Positions 26,737-35,633 of a stretch of 64,000 bases of DNA are shown in pieces. The DNA comes from JANWWM01 sp046292465. Its GTDB lineage: Bacteria > Bacteroidota > Chlorobiia > Chlorobiales > Thermochlorobacteraceae. Where the stretch lies: assembly GCA_046292465.1 (NCBI GenBank), contig JBKBRB010000002.1:1-64000 (forward strand). The letters run 5' to 3'. Each line of letters opens with the position of its first letter. The first letter of the stretch is position 1. The translations under genes were made by a program, and so were the position numbers. The notes under the pieces are model-generated. The model saw nothing but the letters and a program-made list of their open reading frames with translations. It did no database searches and had not been told where the DNA came from.

Positions 26737-27735
26737 ATGAACAAAAAAAATCTTCAACATCTTTTCCGCAGTTTTGAACACAAGCGTATTGCTGTTATCG
26801 GTGATGTCATGTTAGATAAATACATCTTCGGCAAGGTCGAGCGGATTTCACCTGAAGCCCCTGTTCCTGTGATTGATGTTTCGTCGCAAAGTTATCGGTT
26901 AGGTGGCGCGGCAAATGTTGCTACAAACCTTCGCTCGCTTGGCGCAACGGCGTTGCTTTTCGGTGTGATTGGCGATGACGACGATGGTAAAATCCTTGCT
27001 TCGCAATTAAATCAAGAATTTCTTTCCGCTGATTTTCTTGTTACCGAACATGTGCGCCCAACAACGGCGAAAACGCGCGTCATTGCTCAAAATCATCACA
27101 TTGTTCGTATCGACTCTGAAACGCGCAAATCTATCTCGCGCACAACCGAACACACACTTCTCTCGCTTCTCTCTGAACATCTTCACACACTCGATGCAAT
27201 CATTCTTGAAGATTACAACAAGGGGGTGCTCACCGCCTCGCTTATCAAAAAAGTTATTGCGTTTGCTCAACAGCATGACATTCCTATCACCGTAGACCCG
27301 AAAAAAGATAATTTTTTTGAATACAAACATGTTACCGTCTTTAAGCCCAACCTCAAAGAAATTTCTGACGCTTTTGGACGCAAGTTCTCAAATAGCGATA
27401 GCGATGCTACACTCGCCTGCCAGATGCTTCAGAAGAAAATTAAAGCCGAAAACATCGTTCTGACGCGTAGCGAAAAAGGCATGACCGTTTTCAATGGCAC
27501 AGCAGAACATATTCCTTCGATGGCGTTAGATGTGGCAGATGTTTCAGGTGCTGGCGATACAGTCATTGCAACGCTAACGGTCGCCCTTTCAGCGGGGTTA
27601 GATGCCGTAACCGCCGCAAAAGTTGCCAACCTTGCCGCTGGTATCGTATGCGCTGAAGTCGGTGCCGTCGCTGTGGATAAACACAAATTGCTTTCGGCTT
27701 GCACAGGCTATTTTAGTTCAGAGCCTACTTCTTGA
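26737..27735 (+). CDS. rfaE1: D-glycero-beta-D-manno-heptose-7-phosphate kinase (RfaE domain I)
   Basis: This PfkB-family kinase phosphorylates heptose 7-phosphate at position 1 on the way to ADP-heptose for lipopolysaccharide core. Diagnostic segments are IAVIGDVMLDKYIFGKVERISPEAPVPV, YRLGGAANVATNLRSLG, ILEDYNKGVL, ITVDPKKDNFFEYKHVTVFKPNLKE and the catalytic-base motif DVSGAGDTVIATL. At 332 aa it has only the kinase half of HldE; the nucleotidyltransferase half must be encoded elsewhere, which is common in this phylum. Its end overlaps the convergent TonB-like gene by 11 bp. The 211 bp in front hold its promoter. Confidence 0.92.
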   Translation: MNKKNLQHLFRSFEHKRIAVIGDVMLDKYIFGKVERISPEAPVPVIDVSSQSYRLGGAANVATNLRSLGATALLFGVIGDDDDGKILASQLNQEFLSADFLVTEHVRPTTAKTRVIAQNHHIVRIDSETRKSISRTTEHTLLSLLSEHLHTLDAIILEDYNKGVLTASLIKKVIAFAQQHDIPITVDPKKDNFFEYKHVTVFKPNLKEISDAFGRKFSNSDSDATLACQMLQKKIKAENIVLTRSEKGMTVFNGTAEHIPSMALDVADVSGAGDTVIATLTVALSAGLDAVTAAKVANLAAGIVCAEVGAVAVDKHKLLSACTGYFSSEPTS

Positions 27736-28606
27736 TTTTGAAGTTGAACGGTATCACGATAGCCCCTGCAACGGTTTTGCCGCCTGAAATTTTCGCAGGT
27801 TTGAATTCTGTATCTTCGGTCAGAACGCGCATGACTTCGGCATCGAGAATCGGATTGATGCTTTTGAGGAAGTTGACTTTCACGATATTGCCTTGCTTAT
27901 CGACGAAAACCTGAGCAACGACTTTTCCCTCCACACCTGCTTTTAGGGCAAGGTCGGGATACTTGATGTTTTTGTAAATCTGTTCAACGCCACCAACAAT
28001 GCTAACATTGCTCTCAAGCGTTGCCACTTGCTCTATATCGTCGGCGTTAAGGTTTTCTTCGGTCAAACTGATTAGCTCTTCTGCTCCTTTGTCGTCTTCG
28101 TCATTGTCGCTTTTGAGTTGAGAGATAATCTCCTTTTGCATCTCTGGCGATTCCTCTACAGCCACGACTTCAACCGTCTCCTTTTTCTTGGCGACTGGCA
28201 CTGTTTTCTTCACTGCTGTCGATGTAGATCTCTTTGTTTCGGCGACCGCGAGATTTTCTTCTACTTCTCCCACGCCTAACTTCACATCAACACGTGTAAT
28301 TGAATTTGCAACAACTGACAGTTCAGAGTTCCACGCGCTATACCCACGCTTGTATGTTCTAATTTTGTAGTTTTCAGGTGGAACATTCAAGAAGGTATAG
28401 TAGCCCTGTGCATTAGAGACCGCCGCCTGCGTAACACTTGCCGATGTGATGTAGATTGTTGCGCCCGCCACTGGTTTGCCAGAACTATCTAACACTCGCC
28501 CCATCAGGCGTCCTTGCTGACCGAGCGCTTCATCGAGTACAGTGCAAAGCATCATCGCTGTTAGTGCCGCCCATAACAGCCGTGATAAAAGGTGAGCCTT
28601 TCTCAT
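27725..28606 (-). CDS. TonB-family energy transducer with carboxypeptidase-regulatory domain
   Basis: After a signal peptide ending at ALGQ, residues 30-120 form a carboxypeptidase-regulatory-like domain (GRLMGRVLDSSGKPVAGATIYI, SNAQGYYTFLNVPPENYKI). A charged linker with SEMQKE-like acidic stretches follows, and the last 90 residues are a TonB C-terminal domain: IYKNIKYPDLALKAGVEGKVVAQVFVDKQGNIVKVNFL, then FKPAKISGGKTVAGAIVIPFNFKIKK. This form lacks the usual N-terminal membrane anchor plus proline spacer, so it may work as a periplasmic protein rather than a classical TonB. It overlaps the heptose kinase gene tail-to-tail. Confidence 0.85.
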   Translation of the reverse strand: MRKAHLLSRLLWAALTAMMLCTVLDEALGQQGRLMGRVLDSSGKPVAGATIYITSASVTQAAVSNAQGYYTFLNVPPENYKIRTYKRGYSAWNSELSVVANSITRVDVKLGVGEVEENLAVAETKRSTSTAVKKTVPVAKKKETVEVVAVEESPEMQKEIISQLKSDNDEDDKGAEELISLTEENLNADDIEQVATLESNVSIVGGVEQIYKNIKYPDLALKAGVEGKVVAQVFVDKQGNIVKVNFLKSINPILDAEVMRVLTEDTEFKPAKISGGKTVAGAIVIPFNFKIKK

Positions 28607-28696
28607 TGTCGAACAACTTTAAAATGCTGTGGTAAAGCTCCATCGACTTTGCTCTCCATCGATCTTCGCTTTACCGTGTTCCAAATTGCAGGAAAG

Positions 28697-30343
28697 TTAT
28701 CTTCCGCTTGTCAGATTTGCAAGTGTGTTTGCTTTCGGAAACAAATCAAGGGCTTCTTTGAGAACAGCATCTTCTAAGATTAGAATTGATGTTTGCGCCT
28801 TATAGCCCCAGATTTGCCTTGCTATTGTGGCTTTGACCATGTTTTTGAAATAGCGTTCGTCTTGTTTGTAGTCGCGCTCGTTGTAAGGCACGCCTTTTTG
28901 TTCTGCAAGTGCAATCAGCGCTTGCATCATAGATTCAGAGACGACAAAGTTTTTTCGGAAGTCTTCTACTTTTTCGTAGGTCTGTTTGAGCGATTTGTTT
29001 TGGTCGAGATAGGCTAAGGCAAATTCATCAAAGAGTTGCTTAGAGAGCATTTGGCGGTAGTAGCGCGTGAGCGTATCGTTCCAGCAGAAGTAATCAGGAA
29101 TAATGCCGCCGCCGCCCAGCACCACACGCCCAAGCGGGGTTCGAAAGACCTCGTGAGTTGAATCGCGCTCGACAAACGAGGCGGCTTCGATAGGCTTTCG
29201 GGTTATGCTCCATTGTTTTTTAGCTTCGCTTTCAAAGAAATGTTCGTCTTTATCGCGCTCGGAAAGTTCGTTGTAGTAATCTTCTCTGCCACGTTTTCCG
29301 CTTCCATACTTACGCTGAATCAGCCGCCCTGATGGCGTGTAATACTTTGAAATCGTTACGCGAATTGCCGATGAATCGGCCAATTCGAACTGCCGTTGCA
29401 CAAGTCCTTTTCCAAACGAGGTTTCGCCGACAATAAGTGCTCGGTCGTAATCTTGCAACGCGCCAGCCACAATCTCCGATGCCGATGCACTGCCACGATT
29501 GATGAGCACCACAACCGATTCTTTCTCGAACATATCGTTCGGTTTTGAAAAGAAATCTTCGTCTTTGACATGCGCGCCACGCGTGTAGACGAGTTTTTTC
29601 ATTCCGCCGATAAATTCGTCCGCAACTTTAATCGCTTGGTCTAAGTAGCCACCCGGATTGCCACGCAAATCCAGAACCAGTTGTGTCATGCCTTGCGCTT
29701 TGAGTGATTTCATGGCGTCTATGAACTCGTCGTAGGTGGTTTGCACGAAGCGGTCGAGTTTGATGTAACCTGTCTTCTCGTCGAGCATCATCGCTGCGCC
29801 CACGCTGTATGTCGGAATTTTATCGCGCGTAATCGTAAAGTTCAGCGGTATCGGTTCGCCTTGACGAACGACTTTCACGCTGACTTTTGTGCCTTTTGGA
29901 CCGCGCAACTTTTTGATGACCTCGTCTCGCGTAATTCCGACTGCGCTTGAATCGTCAATCGTGATGATTCGGTCGCCAGATTGAAGTCCAATTTTTTCGC
30001 TCGGTCCGCCCGCAATTGGCGTTACAACAATGAGCGTATCAGCGATGACATCGAACTCTATGCCAATGCCTTCGAAATTGCCTTGAAATTCCTCTTTGGA
30101 CTTGCGCACTTGTGCTGGCGTCATATAAACAGAGTGCGGGTCTAATTGCTCCAAAATCCCTTTAATTGCGCTTTCGGAAAGTTGCGCATCGTCGACCTTA
30201 TCGACATAGTTTTTCTTGACAATTGAGATTACTTGTCCGATTTTCGCCACCGAATCCACACCACTAAACTGCAACTTGCTCCCAACAATGAGACCGAAAA
30301 TGATTGCTCCTGCAATTAATAAAGCCCCCACAACGACTCTCAT
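28697..30343 (-). CDS. S41 family C-terminal processing peptidase (PDZ protease)
   Basis: Ctp-type proteases cut periplasmic or secreted proteins from a C-terminal recognition tail. The 548-aa protein has an N-terminal membrane anchor (VGALLIAGAIIFGLIVGS), a PDZ domain (VTPIAGGPSEKIGLQSGDRIITID), and the S41 core with LDLRGNPGGYLDQAIKVADEF, the nucleophile in INRGSASASEIVAGAL and the general-base lysine in GETSFGKGLVQ. The conserved YYTPSGRLIQ follows. The 150-residue C-terminal extension with FALAYLDQNKSLKQTYEKVEDF is usual in Chlorobi and Bacteroidetes members. The upstream roadblock genes run in the same direction but are separated from it by a terminator. Confidence 0.92.
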   Translation of the reverse strand: MRVVVGALLIAGAIIFGLIVGSKLQFSGVDSVAKIGQVISIVKKNYVDKVDDAQLSESAIKGILEQLDPHSVYMTPAQVRKSKEEFQGNFEGIGIEFDVIADTLIVVTPIAGGPSEKIGLQSGDRIITIDDSSAVGITRDEVIKKLRGPKGTKVSVKVVRQGEPIPLNFTITRDKIPTYSVGAAMMLDEKTGYIKLDRFVQTTYDEFIDAMKSLKAQGMTQLVLDLRGNPGGYLDQAIKVADEFIGGMKKLVYTRGAHVKDEDFFSKPNDMFEKESVVVLINRGSASASEIVAGALQDYDRALIVGETSFGKGLVQRQFELADSSAIRVTISKYYTPSGRLIQRKYGSGKRGREDYYNELSERDKDEHFFESEAKKQWSITRKPIEAASFVERDSTHEVFRTPLGRVVLGGGGIIPDYFCWNDTLTRYYRQMLSKQLFDEFALAYLDQNKSLKQTYEKVEDFRKNFVVSESMMQALIALAEQKGVPYNERDYKQDERYFKNMVKATIARQIWGYKAQTSILILEDAVLKEALDLFPKANTLANLTSGR

Positions 30344-30412
30344 GTGTGATAAAATTGGAGTTAAAAATCTTAACAGAATCTCCCAGAACCGAATCTACAC
30401 GGATTTTGCCCC

Positions 30413-30448
30413 AAAAAACAAAGCGTCCCGAAGAACATTTCGGAACGC
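30413..30448 (-). terminator. Rho-independent terminator after the roadblock genes
   Basis: Arms at 30423-30433 and 30438-30448 (GCGTTCCGAAA against TTCGGGACGC on the minus strand, one mismatch) are followed by a T-rich run (complement of AAAAAACAAA at 30413-30422). It separates the roadblock pair from the S41 protease gene. Confidence 0.75.
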
Positions 30449-30487
30449 CTTGCTCTAAACCAGAAACAACCATGAAAACGAAAAACT

Positions 30488-31000
30488 TTACTTCTTATCG
30501 CTCAGCGTTTTGGTCAGTTGCTCGTCAAGAAGTGCGCTGAAATTATCATCGAAGATATTGGAGAGATCGACCTCGACTTCTTCGGAGGCAATCACTTCCA
30601 AGAGTTTGGCTTTGGCTTGCTTGGAGTAGATACGAATCGTTCCAGGCGGAATTGAAGCCTTAAAAATAATTTCCAGCAAATACTTTTCGTTCAGGCTAAT
30701 AAGGTAGATGCTGCGCGATTCGCCTTCGTGAAACAGCACTTCAAACGACGCCTTTTCACCAATTTGCTTTGCCATTTCGGCAGTGGCAACGAAGTTTGAC
30801 GCGGCAAGCACGCTGAAAATCTCGAGGTCTCGGTCTAACAGTCCCCCATACTTTGCCAAAATTTGCCCCGTCATATCGCCGAGAATAACTGCGGAAGAAC
30901 CTGTTTTCGCTGCAAACTCTTTCAAAATTTTTTCAGCTGCGCTGATCTGGGTTTCAGTCAACACAACTTTTCTAAATTCATCTCTTCCCGTAGCGCTCAT
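30488..31000 (-). CDS. Roadblock/LC7-domain protein
   Basis: This 170-aa protein contains a roadblock/LC7 fold (about residues 15-130): AEKILKEFAAKTGSSAVILGDMTGQILAKYG, then FSVLAASNFVATAEMAKQIG and KYLLEIIFKASIPPGTIRIYSKQA. Bacterial members are often MglB-like GTPase-activating partners of small Ras-like MglA proteins in polarity and gliding. The 40-residue acidic C-terminal tail is an extension. A second, shorter roadblock gene lies 19 bp upstream and the pair is probably co-expressed. No MglA GTPase gene is visible here. A regulatory role is inferred; the partner is unknown. Confidence 0.8.
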   Translation of the reverse strand: MSATGRDEFRKVVLTETQISAAEKILKEFAAKTGSSAVILGDMTGQILAKYGGLLDRDLEIFSVLAASNFVATAEMAKQIGEKASFEVLFHEGESRSIYLISLNEKYLLEIIFKASIPPGTIRIYSKQAKAKLLEVIASEEVEVDLSNIFDDNFSALLDEQLTKTLSDKK

Positions 31001-31019
31001 GTTTGTTAGGTTTTAGGAC

Positions 31020-31379
31020 TTAAAGTTGTTTTTGTATTTCGGGAACAAATTTTGACACTTGATACCGAATGTTTCCAAGCATGACATTTTGGTCAGCAAT
31101 CACAGTTAAGATAATGTTTCCATCGGGGAAAATTCTCGAGAGGATAATTCCGTTTTCATACTCGACCATGCTTTGCTCGACCTTTCCGACATTAAGTTCA
31201 TTGCCGATGCTTTCGGAGCTGTGCAAACCCCCAATCACGATAGCACCGACCGTTTCCATATCCACCTTACCGTTGCGTGTTTTTTGCTCAATGATAAAGC
31301 CATCTCGTCCGATAAGTGCCACCGCCTTTACGCCATCCACTTTGACAAGATTGCCGAGCAAATCCGATATTTCGGGCAT
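31020..31379 (-). CDS. Roadblock/LC7-domain protein (short form)
   Basis: A 119-aa single-domain roadblock protein with ISDLLGNLVKVDGVKAVALIGRDGFIIEQK, the helix VGAIVIGGLHSSESIGNEL and the strands EYENGIILSRIFPDGNIILTVIADQNVMLGNI. This is the usual length for MglB-like proteins, which act as homodimers binding a Ras-like GTPase. It starts the two-gene roadblock unit; 230 bp of upstream sequence without genes contain its promoter. It may pair with the longer neighbour as a heterodimer, which is my inference. Confidence 0.85.
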   Translation of the reverse strand: MPEISDLLGNLVKVDGVKAVALIGRDGFIIEQKTRNGKVDMETVGAIVIGGLHSSESIGNELNVGKVEQSMVEYENGIILSRIFPDGNIILTVIADQNVMLGNIRYQVSKFVPEIQKQL

Positions 31380-31612
31380 ATAACGTTACCGTATTGAGTG
31401 AACTTAAAATTCTTATGGTTACCGAATTAACGAGGTTGCTAATTTACTACTTGCAACTGTGTAGCTACATTTGTAATGCAATTTGGCTTCCAAAATATAT
31501 CGGATTGCAGTAAATTTACAAAACTTCAAAGCATGCTTGCTTTTGTTAAGTTTCTTTTAACTGCTCATTCAATCGTTACGCTTTCACTCGAGTTTATGAT
31601 GATTTTGAGTAT

Positions 31613-32872
31613 ATGAAACGATGCTTTTTCTTGCTCGTCCTTTTTTTGTTCTCGTTGCCGACATTTGCTCAGTCAGACTCCAGTTCGTTTTCATCGCCTC
31701 CACCTTCTGAAGCCGTTTTGCCCCTGCTTTCCAAGCCTGCAATAGCGTTTTTAGACTCAAGCGAGACGATTTGGGGCGAACTTCTGGCGAGCCTGTTTCA
31801 AGACACGACCTTACTCTCCGATACAGCACGGATTTCATTTATGAGCGCTGCACAGTCGCTTGATAGCGTTTTCAAATCTTCTCTTCTCGCTGCACGCCAA
31901 CGGCTCTCTAATCCTTTCCTAACTTCATCGACAAACCAACTTGCACTTGAACAAGCCCGTTTAGCCGATACGATGCTCACCTTTTACGACTCGCTCGCAC
32001 GTGCCTTCCATGCCTTGCGCGCGACTTCGTCGGCACGCTCCTCTCCCAACATTGACTATAAAGTCTTGTTAGAAAACTTGTTGGAAAAATCAACTCCGAC
32101 GCATCGTTTTTCGTTTAGCACGGCGTATCAAAGCCGCTCGGTTTGGCGTGGGATTGAGCAAAATTCAGGCAAGGGCGTATACTCGTTTTCAGGATTGTAT
32201 CAACATCGGTCGGGCATTTTCCTTTCAGCGAGCGTGCTTGGTCTTCAAGGGCAACCTCATGTGATAGACCAAGCCTCTGCCAGCATCGGAATGGATTATC
32301 AGCCCTTCGATAATTTTCTTCTTTCACTTGCTTATACGCGCTATCACTACAGCGATTCCAGCGTTCAAGTTCGCTCGACGATTAACAGCGACCTTACACT
32401 TTGGCTATCGCTTCAAACCGAATGGCTGACGCCATCTCTAACGCTTATTTGGGCAATCGGCGAGAGCACGAATGACTTTTTTTGCGCGTGGGAAATTTCT
32501 CGCGCGTTTTTTATCGGGCAATTTTCTTCGGGCAGATTGGTGCTCCTTCCCAGCATCAGCGCAGAGTATGGCACAATTTCCACCATTCGCGCCGTTACTC
32601 GACGCACCGGACGCAATTCAGAGCCACAAACTCGCATTGAGCGTTCATCGCCTTTCGTTCTCACAAACTACACGTTTTCGCTCTCTCTGCTTTACCGCAT
32701 CGGAAACATTTCCCTCGCACCTGAATTTCTCTTGGCTGTTCCTATCAATGTTTCCAGCTTCACATTTACGGCTATCGGTTCAAGAAATTTCTCTCGTCCT
32801 ATCACGCGCACCTTTGAGCAAGGCGGTAAATCGTTTGGGTATTTTTCGGTTCAGGTTTCTTACTCGCTCTAA
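31613..32872 (+). CDS. Probable outer membrane beta-barrel protein, function unknown
   Basis: This 419-aa protein has a signal peptide (MKRCFFLLVLFLFSLPTFAQ), then about 130 residues of helical, serine-rich sequence. From about residue 155 there is a clear barrel-like region beginning HRFSFSTAYQSRSVWRGIEQN. The phrase SRSVWRGIE followed by alternating strands (IFLSASVLGLQG, LLSLAYTRYHYSD) resembles the family of TorF-like or exported barrels starting with SVWRG. The last strand is GYFSVQVSYSL. Nothing identifies a transported compound. The downstream lipoprotein gene follows after 55 bp. Confidence 0.65.
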   Translation: MKRCFFLLVLFLFSLPTFAQSDSSSFSSPPPSEAVLPLLSKPAIAFLDSSETIWGELLASLFQDTTLLSDTARISFMSAAQSLDSVFKSSLLAARQRLSNPFLTSSTNQLALEQARLADTMLTFYDSLARAFHALRATSSARSSPNIDYKVLLENLLEKSTPTHRFSFSTAYQSRSVWRGIEQNSGKGVYSFSGLYQHRSGIFLSASVLGLQGQPHVIDQASASIGMDYQPFDNFLLSLAYTRYHYSDSSVQVRSTINSDLTLWLSLQTEWLTPSLTLIWAIGESTNDFFCAWEISRAFFIGQFSSGRLVLLPSISAEYGTISTIRAVTRRTGRNSEPQTRIERSSPFVLTNYTFSLSLLYRIGNISLAPEFLLAVPINVSSFTFTAIGSRNFSRPITRTFEQGGKSFGYFSVQVSYSL

Positions 32873-32927
32873 TTCCTTATCTTTGCACTGTTTTCGTCAC
32901 TTATCAACCACTCAACTATATCACAAC

Positions 32928-33455
32928 ATGAAACTCACATCTTCATTCGGTTTTTATGCACTCGCTTTGGCTCTTTTACTTTCCGCCTGCGGACCGAGTG
33001 CCGAACAAACCAAACTTTTGAACGACTTCAAATCGACTGTCGAACAACTTGCTTCACAAGACAAGGCATTCGGCGAAGAAGAAGAGAAAATGGAAAAAAT
33101 GCATGCCGAAATGGAGCAAAAGCACAACGACCTTAAAGCCAAAGGCGTTGAAATGCCCGCTCACGACTCGATTATCGCCGTCCATCAAAAACTCACCAAA
33201 GAGCATAAAGCAATGCATGAAAATCACAAGAAAGTGATTGCAGATCTTCAAGCCAAAGTTGAATCTTTTTCCAAGCAAATGCCTTCGGTTGAAGTCTTGA
33301 AGCAAGCCTACGCTACTGCCATGAGCGAGTTGGAAAATCTTCAAAAAGACCACGACAAAATGAAAGCCGAACATGAGCAGATGCACAAAGAGCATGCACA
33401 AATGGAAGCCGAACACACTGCACTCTCGACAAAATCAGACAAGAAAAAGAAGTAG
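32928..33455 (+). CDS. Coiled-coil lipoprotein, function unknown
   Basis: The start at 32928 (MKLTSSFGFYALALALLLSACG) gives a lipoprotein signal with cysteine at about residue 22; the longer overlapping frame is not credible. The remaining 150 residues are a continuous charged coiled coil, extremely rich in Lys, Glu, His and Met (EEKMEKMHAEMEQKHNDLKAK, DHDKMKAEHEQMHKEHAQM). The repeated M-x2-E-H and MHKEH patterns could bind metal or only reflect heptads. The gene is followed after 8 bp by holA, so they may share a transcript. Function is unknown. Confidence 0.8.
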   Translation: MKLTSSFGFYALALALLLSACGPSAEQTKLLNDFKSTVEQLASQDKAFGEEEEKMEKMHAEMEQKHNDLKAKGVEMPAHDSIIAVHQKLTKEHKAMHENHKKVIADLQAKVESFSKQMPSVEVLKQAYATAMSELENLQKDHDKMKAEHEQMHKEHAQMEAEHTALSTKSDKKKK

Positions 33456-33463
33456 CTTTTTCA

Positions 33464-34519
33464 ATGCCAAGAAAAGCCTCGTTCAACGATTTGGTTACTT
33501 CGATTAGCAAGGGCAAAATTGAGCCTGTGTATTTTTTTTACGGCAAAGAAGATTTCCTGATGGAGGAGTTGATTGAACTGCTCCGCGCCAAAGTCTTTCG
33601 CACCAAAGAAGAAGCGCAAGCGAATTTCACGGTGCTTTTCGGTGGCACGGGCGCGGAGAAATCCATCTCGCTTGGCGACATTCTTTCCGCCGCCTCCGCC
33701 TACGGAATGTTCGCTGAACAAAAAATGATCGTCGTGCGTGAGTTCGACAAGGTTCAGAAGCCGAAGAAAGACCTTCAAAAATCCACTTATCAAGCCCTTG
33801 CCGAATATGTCAAACATCCGCTCGAGAACACTGTGTTAGTGCTTTGTGCAGGCGAATTGGATAAGAAAGACCTTGCCAAGGAGCCGTTCTCCATTTTGGA
33901 TTCGGTCGGATACGAGTTTCCGCCGATGCGCGACATTTCAGGCTTTGCTGACGATTACGCCAAACGTTTAGGCTGGCGACTGACGCCCGAAGCCTTGCGG
34001 CTCTTGGTGATGTATGCGGGCAGTTCCGCGCGCGATATTGGCAATGAACTTCAAAAACTCACGCTCTATGCGGGCAATCGGGAAGATAAAACGCTGACGG
34101 AAAAAGATGTGTCGGAAGTTGTTGGCATTTCGCGCGAGTATAATGTCTTTGAACTTCAAAAGGCAATATGTAACCGCGACCTTCGGCAGTCTTCAGGCAT
34201 TGCACTTAAAATTTTAGAGAAGGAAGAGCCTGTCTCTATCGTTAATGCTTTGACCGTCTTTTTCACGCGGCTATGGAAATTGCACTCCCCTGTCCTTCAG
34301 CGAATGTCAGAGCAAGATGCTGCAAAGGAACTTGGCATGTCGGGCGGACAAGTGCGTTTCTTACCCGATTACAAACAATATGCGATGCAATTTACGCCTG
34401 CTGAACTTGAACGGGCTTTAGTCGCACTGAGCCTTGCAGACCAAACGCTTAAAGGTATACAACCGCCGATTGAGCGGCCGCTCTTAATGCTGAAATTGAT
34501 TCGCGAAATTTTGTCGTGA
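33464..34519 (+). CDS. holA: DNA polymerase III delta subunit HolA
   Basis: HolA opens the beta clamp as part of the clamp loader during replication. The 351-aa protein begins with the family signature KIEPVYFFYGKEDFLMEELIELLR, continues with VVREFDKVQKP and LVLCAGELDKKD, and has domain II/III features such as GWRLTPEALRLLVMYAGSSARDIGNELQKLTLYAG and the C-terminal collar region with SLADQTLKGIQPPIERPLLMLKLI. The length matches the family. It starts 8 bp after the coiled-coil lipoprotein gene. Confidence 0.9.
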   Translation: MPRKASFNDLVTSISKGKIEPVYFFYGKEDFLMEELIELLRAKVFRTKEEAQANFTVLFGGTGAEKSISLGDILSAASAYGMFAEQKMIVVREFDKVQKPKKDLQKSTYQALAEYVKHPLENTVLVLCAGELDKKDLAKEPFSILDSVGYEFPPMRDISGFADDYAKRLGWRLTPEALRLLVMYAGSSARDIGNELQKLTLYAGNREDKTLTEKDVSEVVGISREYNVFELQKAICNRDLRQSSGIALKILEKEEPVSIVNALTVFFTRLWKLHSPVLQRMSEQDAAKELGMSGGQVRFLPDYKQYAMQFTPAELERALVALSLADQTLKGIQPPIERPLLMLKLIREILS

Positions 34520-34560
34520 ATGTTATTTTGCTTTTTATACTAAACACTTAAAACTCACGA

Positions 34561-35433
34561 ATGTCAGCCATCCACCTCGTCAAACACATTCTTTGCCCTG
34601 TTGACTTTTCCGAAAAGTCGCTTCAAGTCATTGACCATGCCTTGCGATTAAGCGACGTTTTTGATGCAAGCATTTCGGTATTGAACGTCGTTGATGATTC
34701 TTTGCCTGAATACGCCTCGTATCGTCGCAGTGAAAAGGATATTCAGATGCTTCGTCGCACGCTCGAACAAGATTCGCAAAATCGGATGAAGTTGCATATC
34801 GAGCCGCGCTTGCGCAGTTTTCCTGACTCCAAAATGATTACACTGTTTGGAAAGCCTTCCGATATGATTGTCAAAGTTGCCAAAGAACAGCGGGCGAATT
34901 TGATTATGATGGCAACGCGTTCGCTCGGCTTAACTGGTCAGTTCATTTTAGGAAGCACCACCTACAAGATTCTTCGCACCTCTCCCTGTCCTTTGATGGT
35001 TTTTTCAAAACCCGAAATGAAGTTTCGCGCGCTTCGCATTTTATTCCCGACCGATTTTTCAGAAATTTCTCAACTCTCGATTCCCTACGTCGTTAAGTTA
35101 GCAGTCGATTATGGTGCAGATATTCACCTTGTTCACTACCGACAATTGCATAATTCGTTCTCCAAAGACCCCGCGCGCCATCTTGAACTCATCAAGCGTA
35201 GCATTGTCTCGAATCGCATTCCTTCTACTCGCATTTTTGCGAGCGACGATATTAAAGGGAGCACGCCCGGCGCGGCAATTCTCAAATACGCCAAAGAACA
35301 TAGTGTTGATTTAATTATCCTTTCTGCACACGGCATATCAGGCTATAAGCAGTTTTTTCTCGGCACCACCGCCGTTGAAGTTTCCAGCAAAAGCGAAATA
35401 CCTGTGTTGCTGATTCGCAAAATGGAGTTCTAA
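34561..35433 (+). CDS. Tandem universal stress protein (two UspA domains)
   Basis: Two UspA-type domains are fused. The first (about residues 5-150) has KHILCPVDFSEKSLQVIDHALRLSD and ends FILGSTTYKILRTSPCPLMVF. The second (about 155-290) has LRILFPTDFSEISQLSIPYVVKLAVDYGADIHLVHY and ends FFLGTTAVEVSSKSEIPVLLI. The G-S/T-T loops that bind ATP are present in both. Such proteins respond to starvation or oxidative stress; the client is unknown. Another Usp fusion lies at 40470-41597 next to a P-type ATPase. Confidence 0.88.
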   Translation: MSAIHLVKHILCPVDFSEKSLQVIDHALRLSDVFDASISVLNVVDDSLPEYASYRRSEKDIQMLRRTLEQDSQNRMKLHIEPRLRSFPDSKMITLFGKPSDMIVKVAKEQRANLIMMATRSLGLTGQFILGSTTYKILRTSPCPLMVFSKPEMKFRALRILFPTDFSEISQLSIPYVVKLAVDYGADIHLVHYRQLHNSFSKDPARHLELIKRSIVSNRIPSTRIFASDDIKGSTPGAAILKYAKEHSVDLIILSAHGISGYKQFFLGTTAVEVSSKSEIPVLLIRKMEF

Positions 35434-35633
35434 TCCCTCTTTTCCCTGTCGCTTTCTTGCGACAACCTTCCTCATCAGTGTTTGCTTTTTCCGACACCTC
35501 CCCAGCGCATCTCATCTTTTTTGAGCAATTCCGCAAAGAATGCCTTTGGCACGCTTTTGGATTTTTGTCTCAACAGAGTTGTAGCACATATGCTCGCTCG
35601 TTTCTACCAACAACTTAAATTTGATAACAAACA

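Noticed and set aside
27725..27735. Frameshift joining the heptose kinase and the TonB-like gene
   Set aside because: The genes are on opposite strands and both end with complete domains; the 11-bp overlap is an ordinary convergent overlap.
32472..32927. An extended N-terminus for the coiled-coil lipoprotein
   Set aside because: It is out-of-phase overlap with the upstream barrel gene; the lipoprotein signal starts cleanly at 32928.
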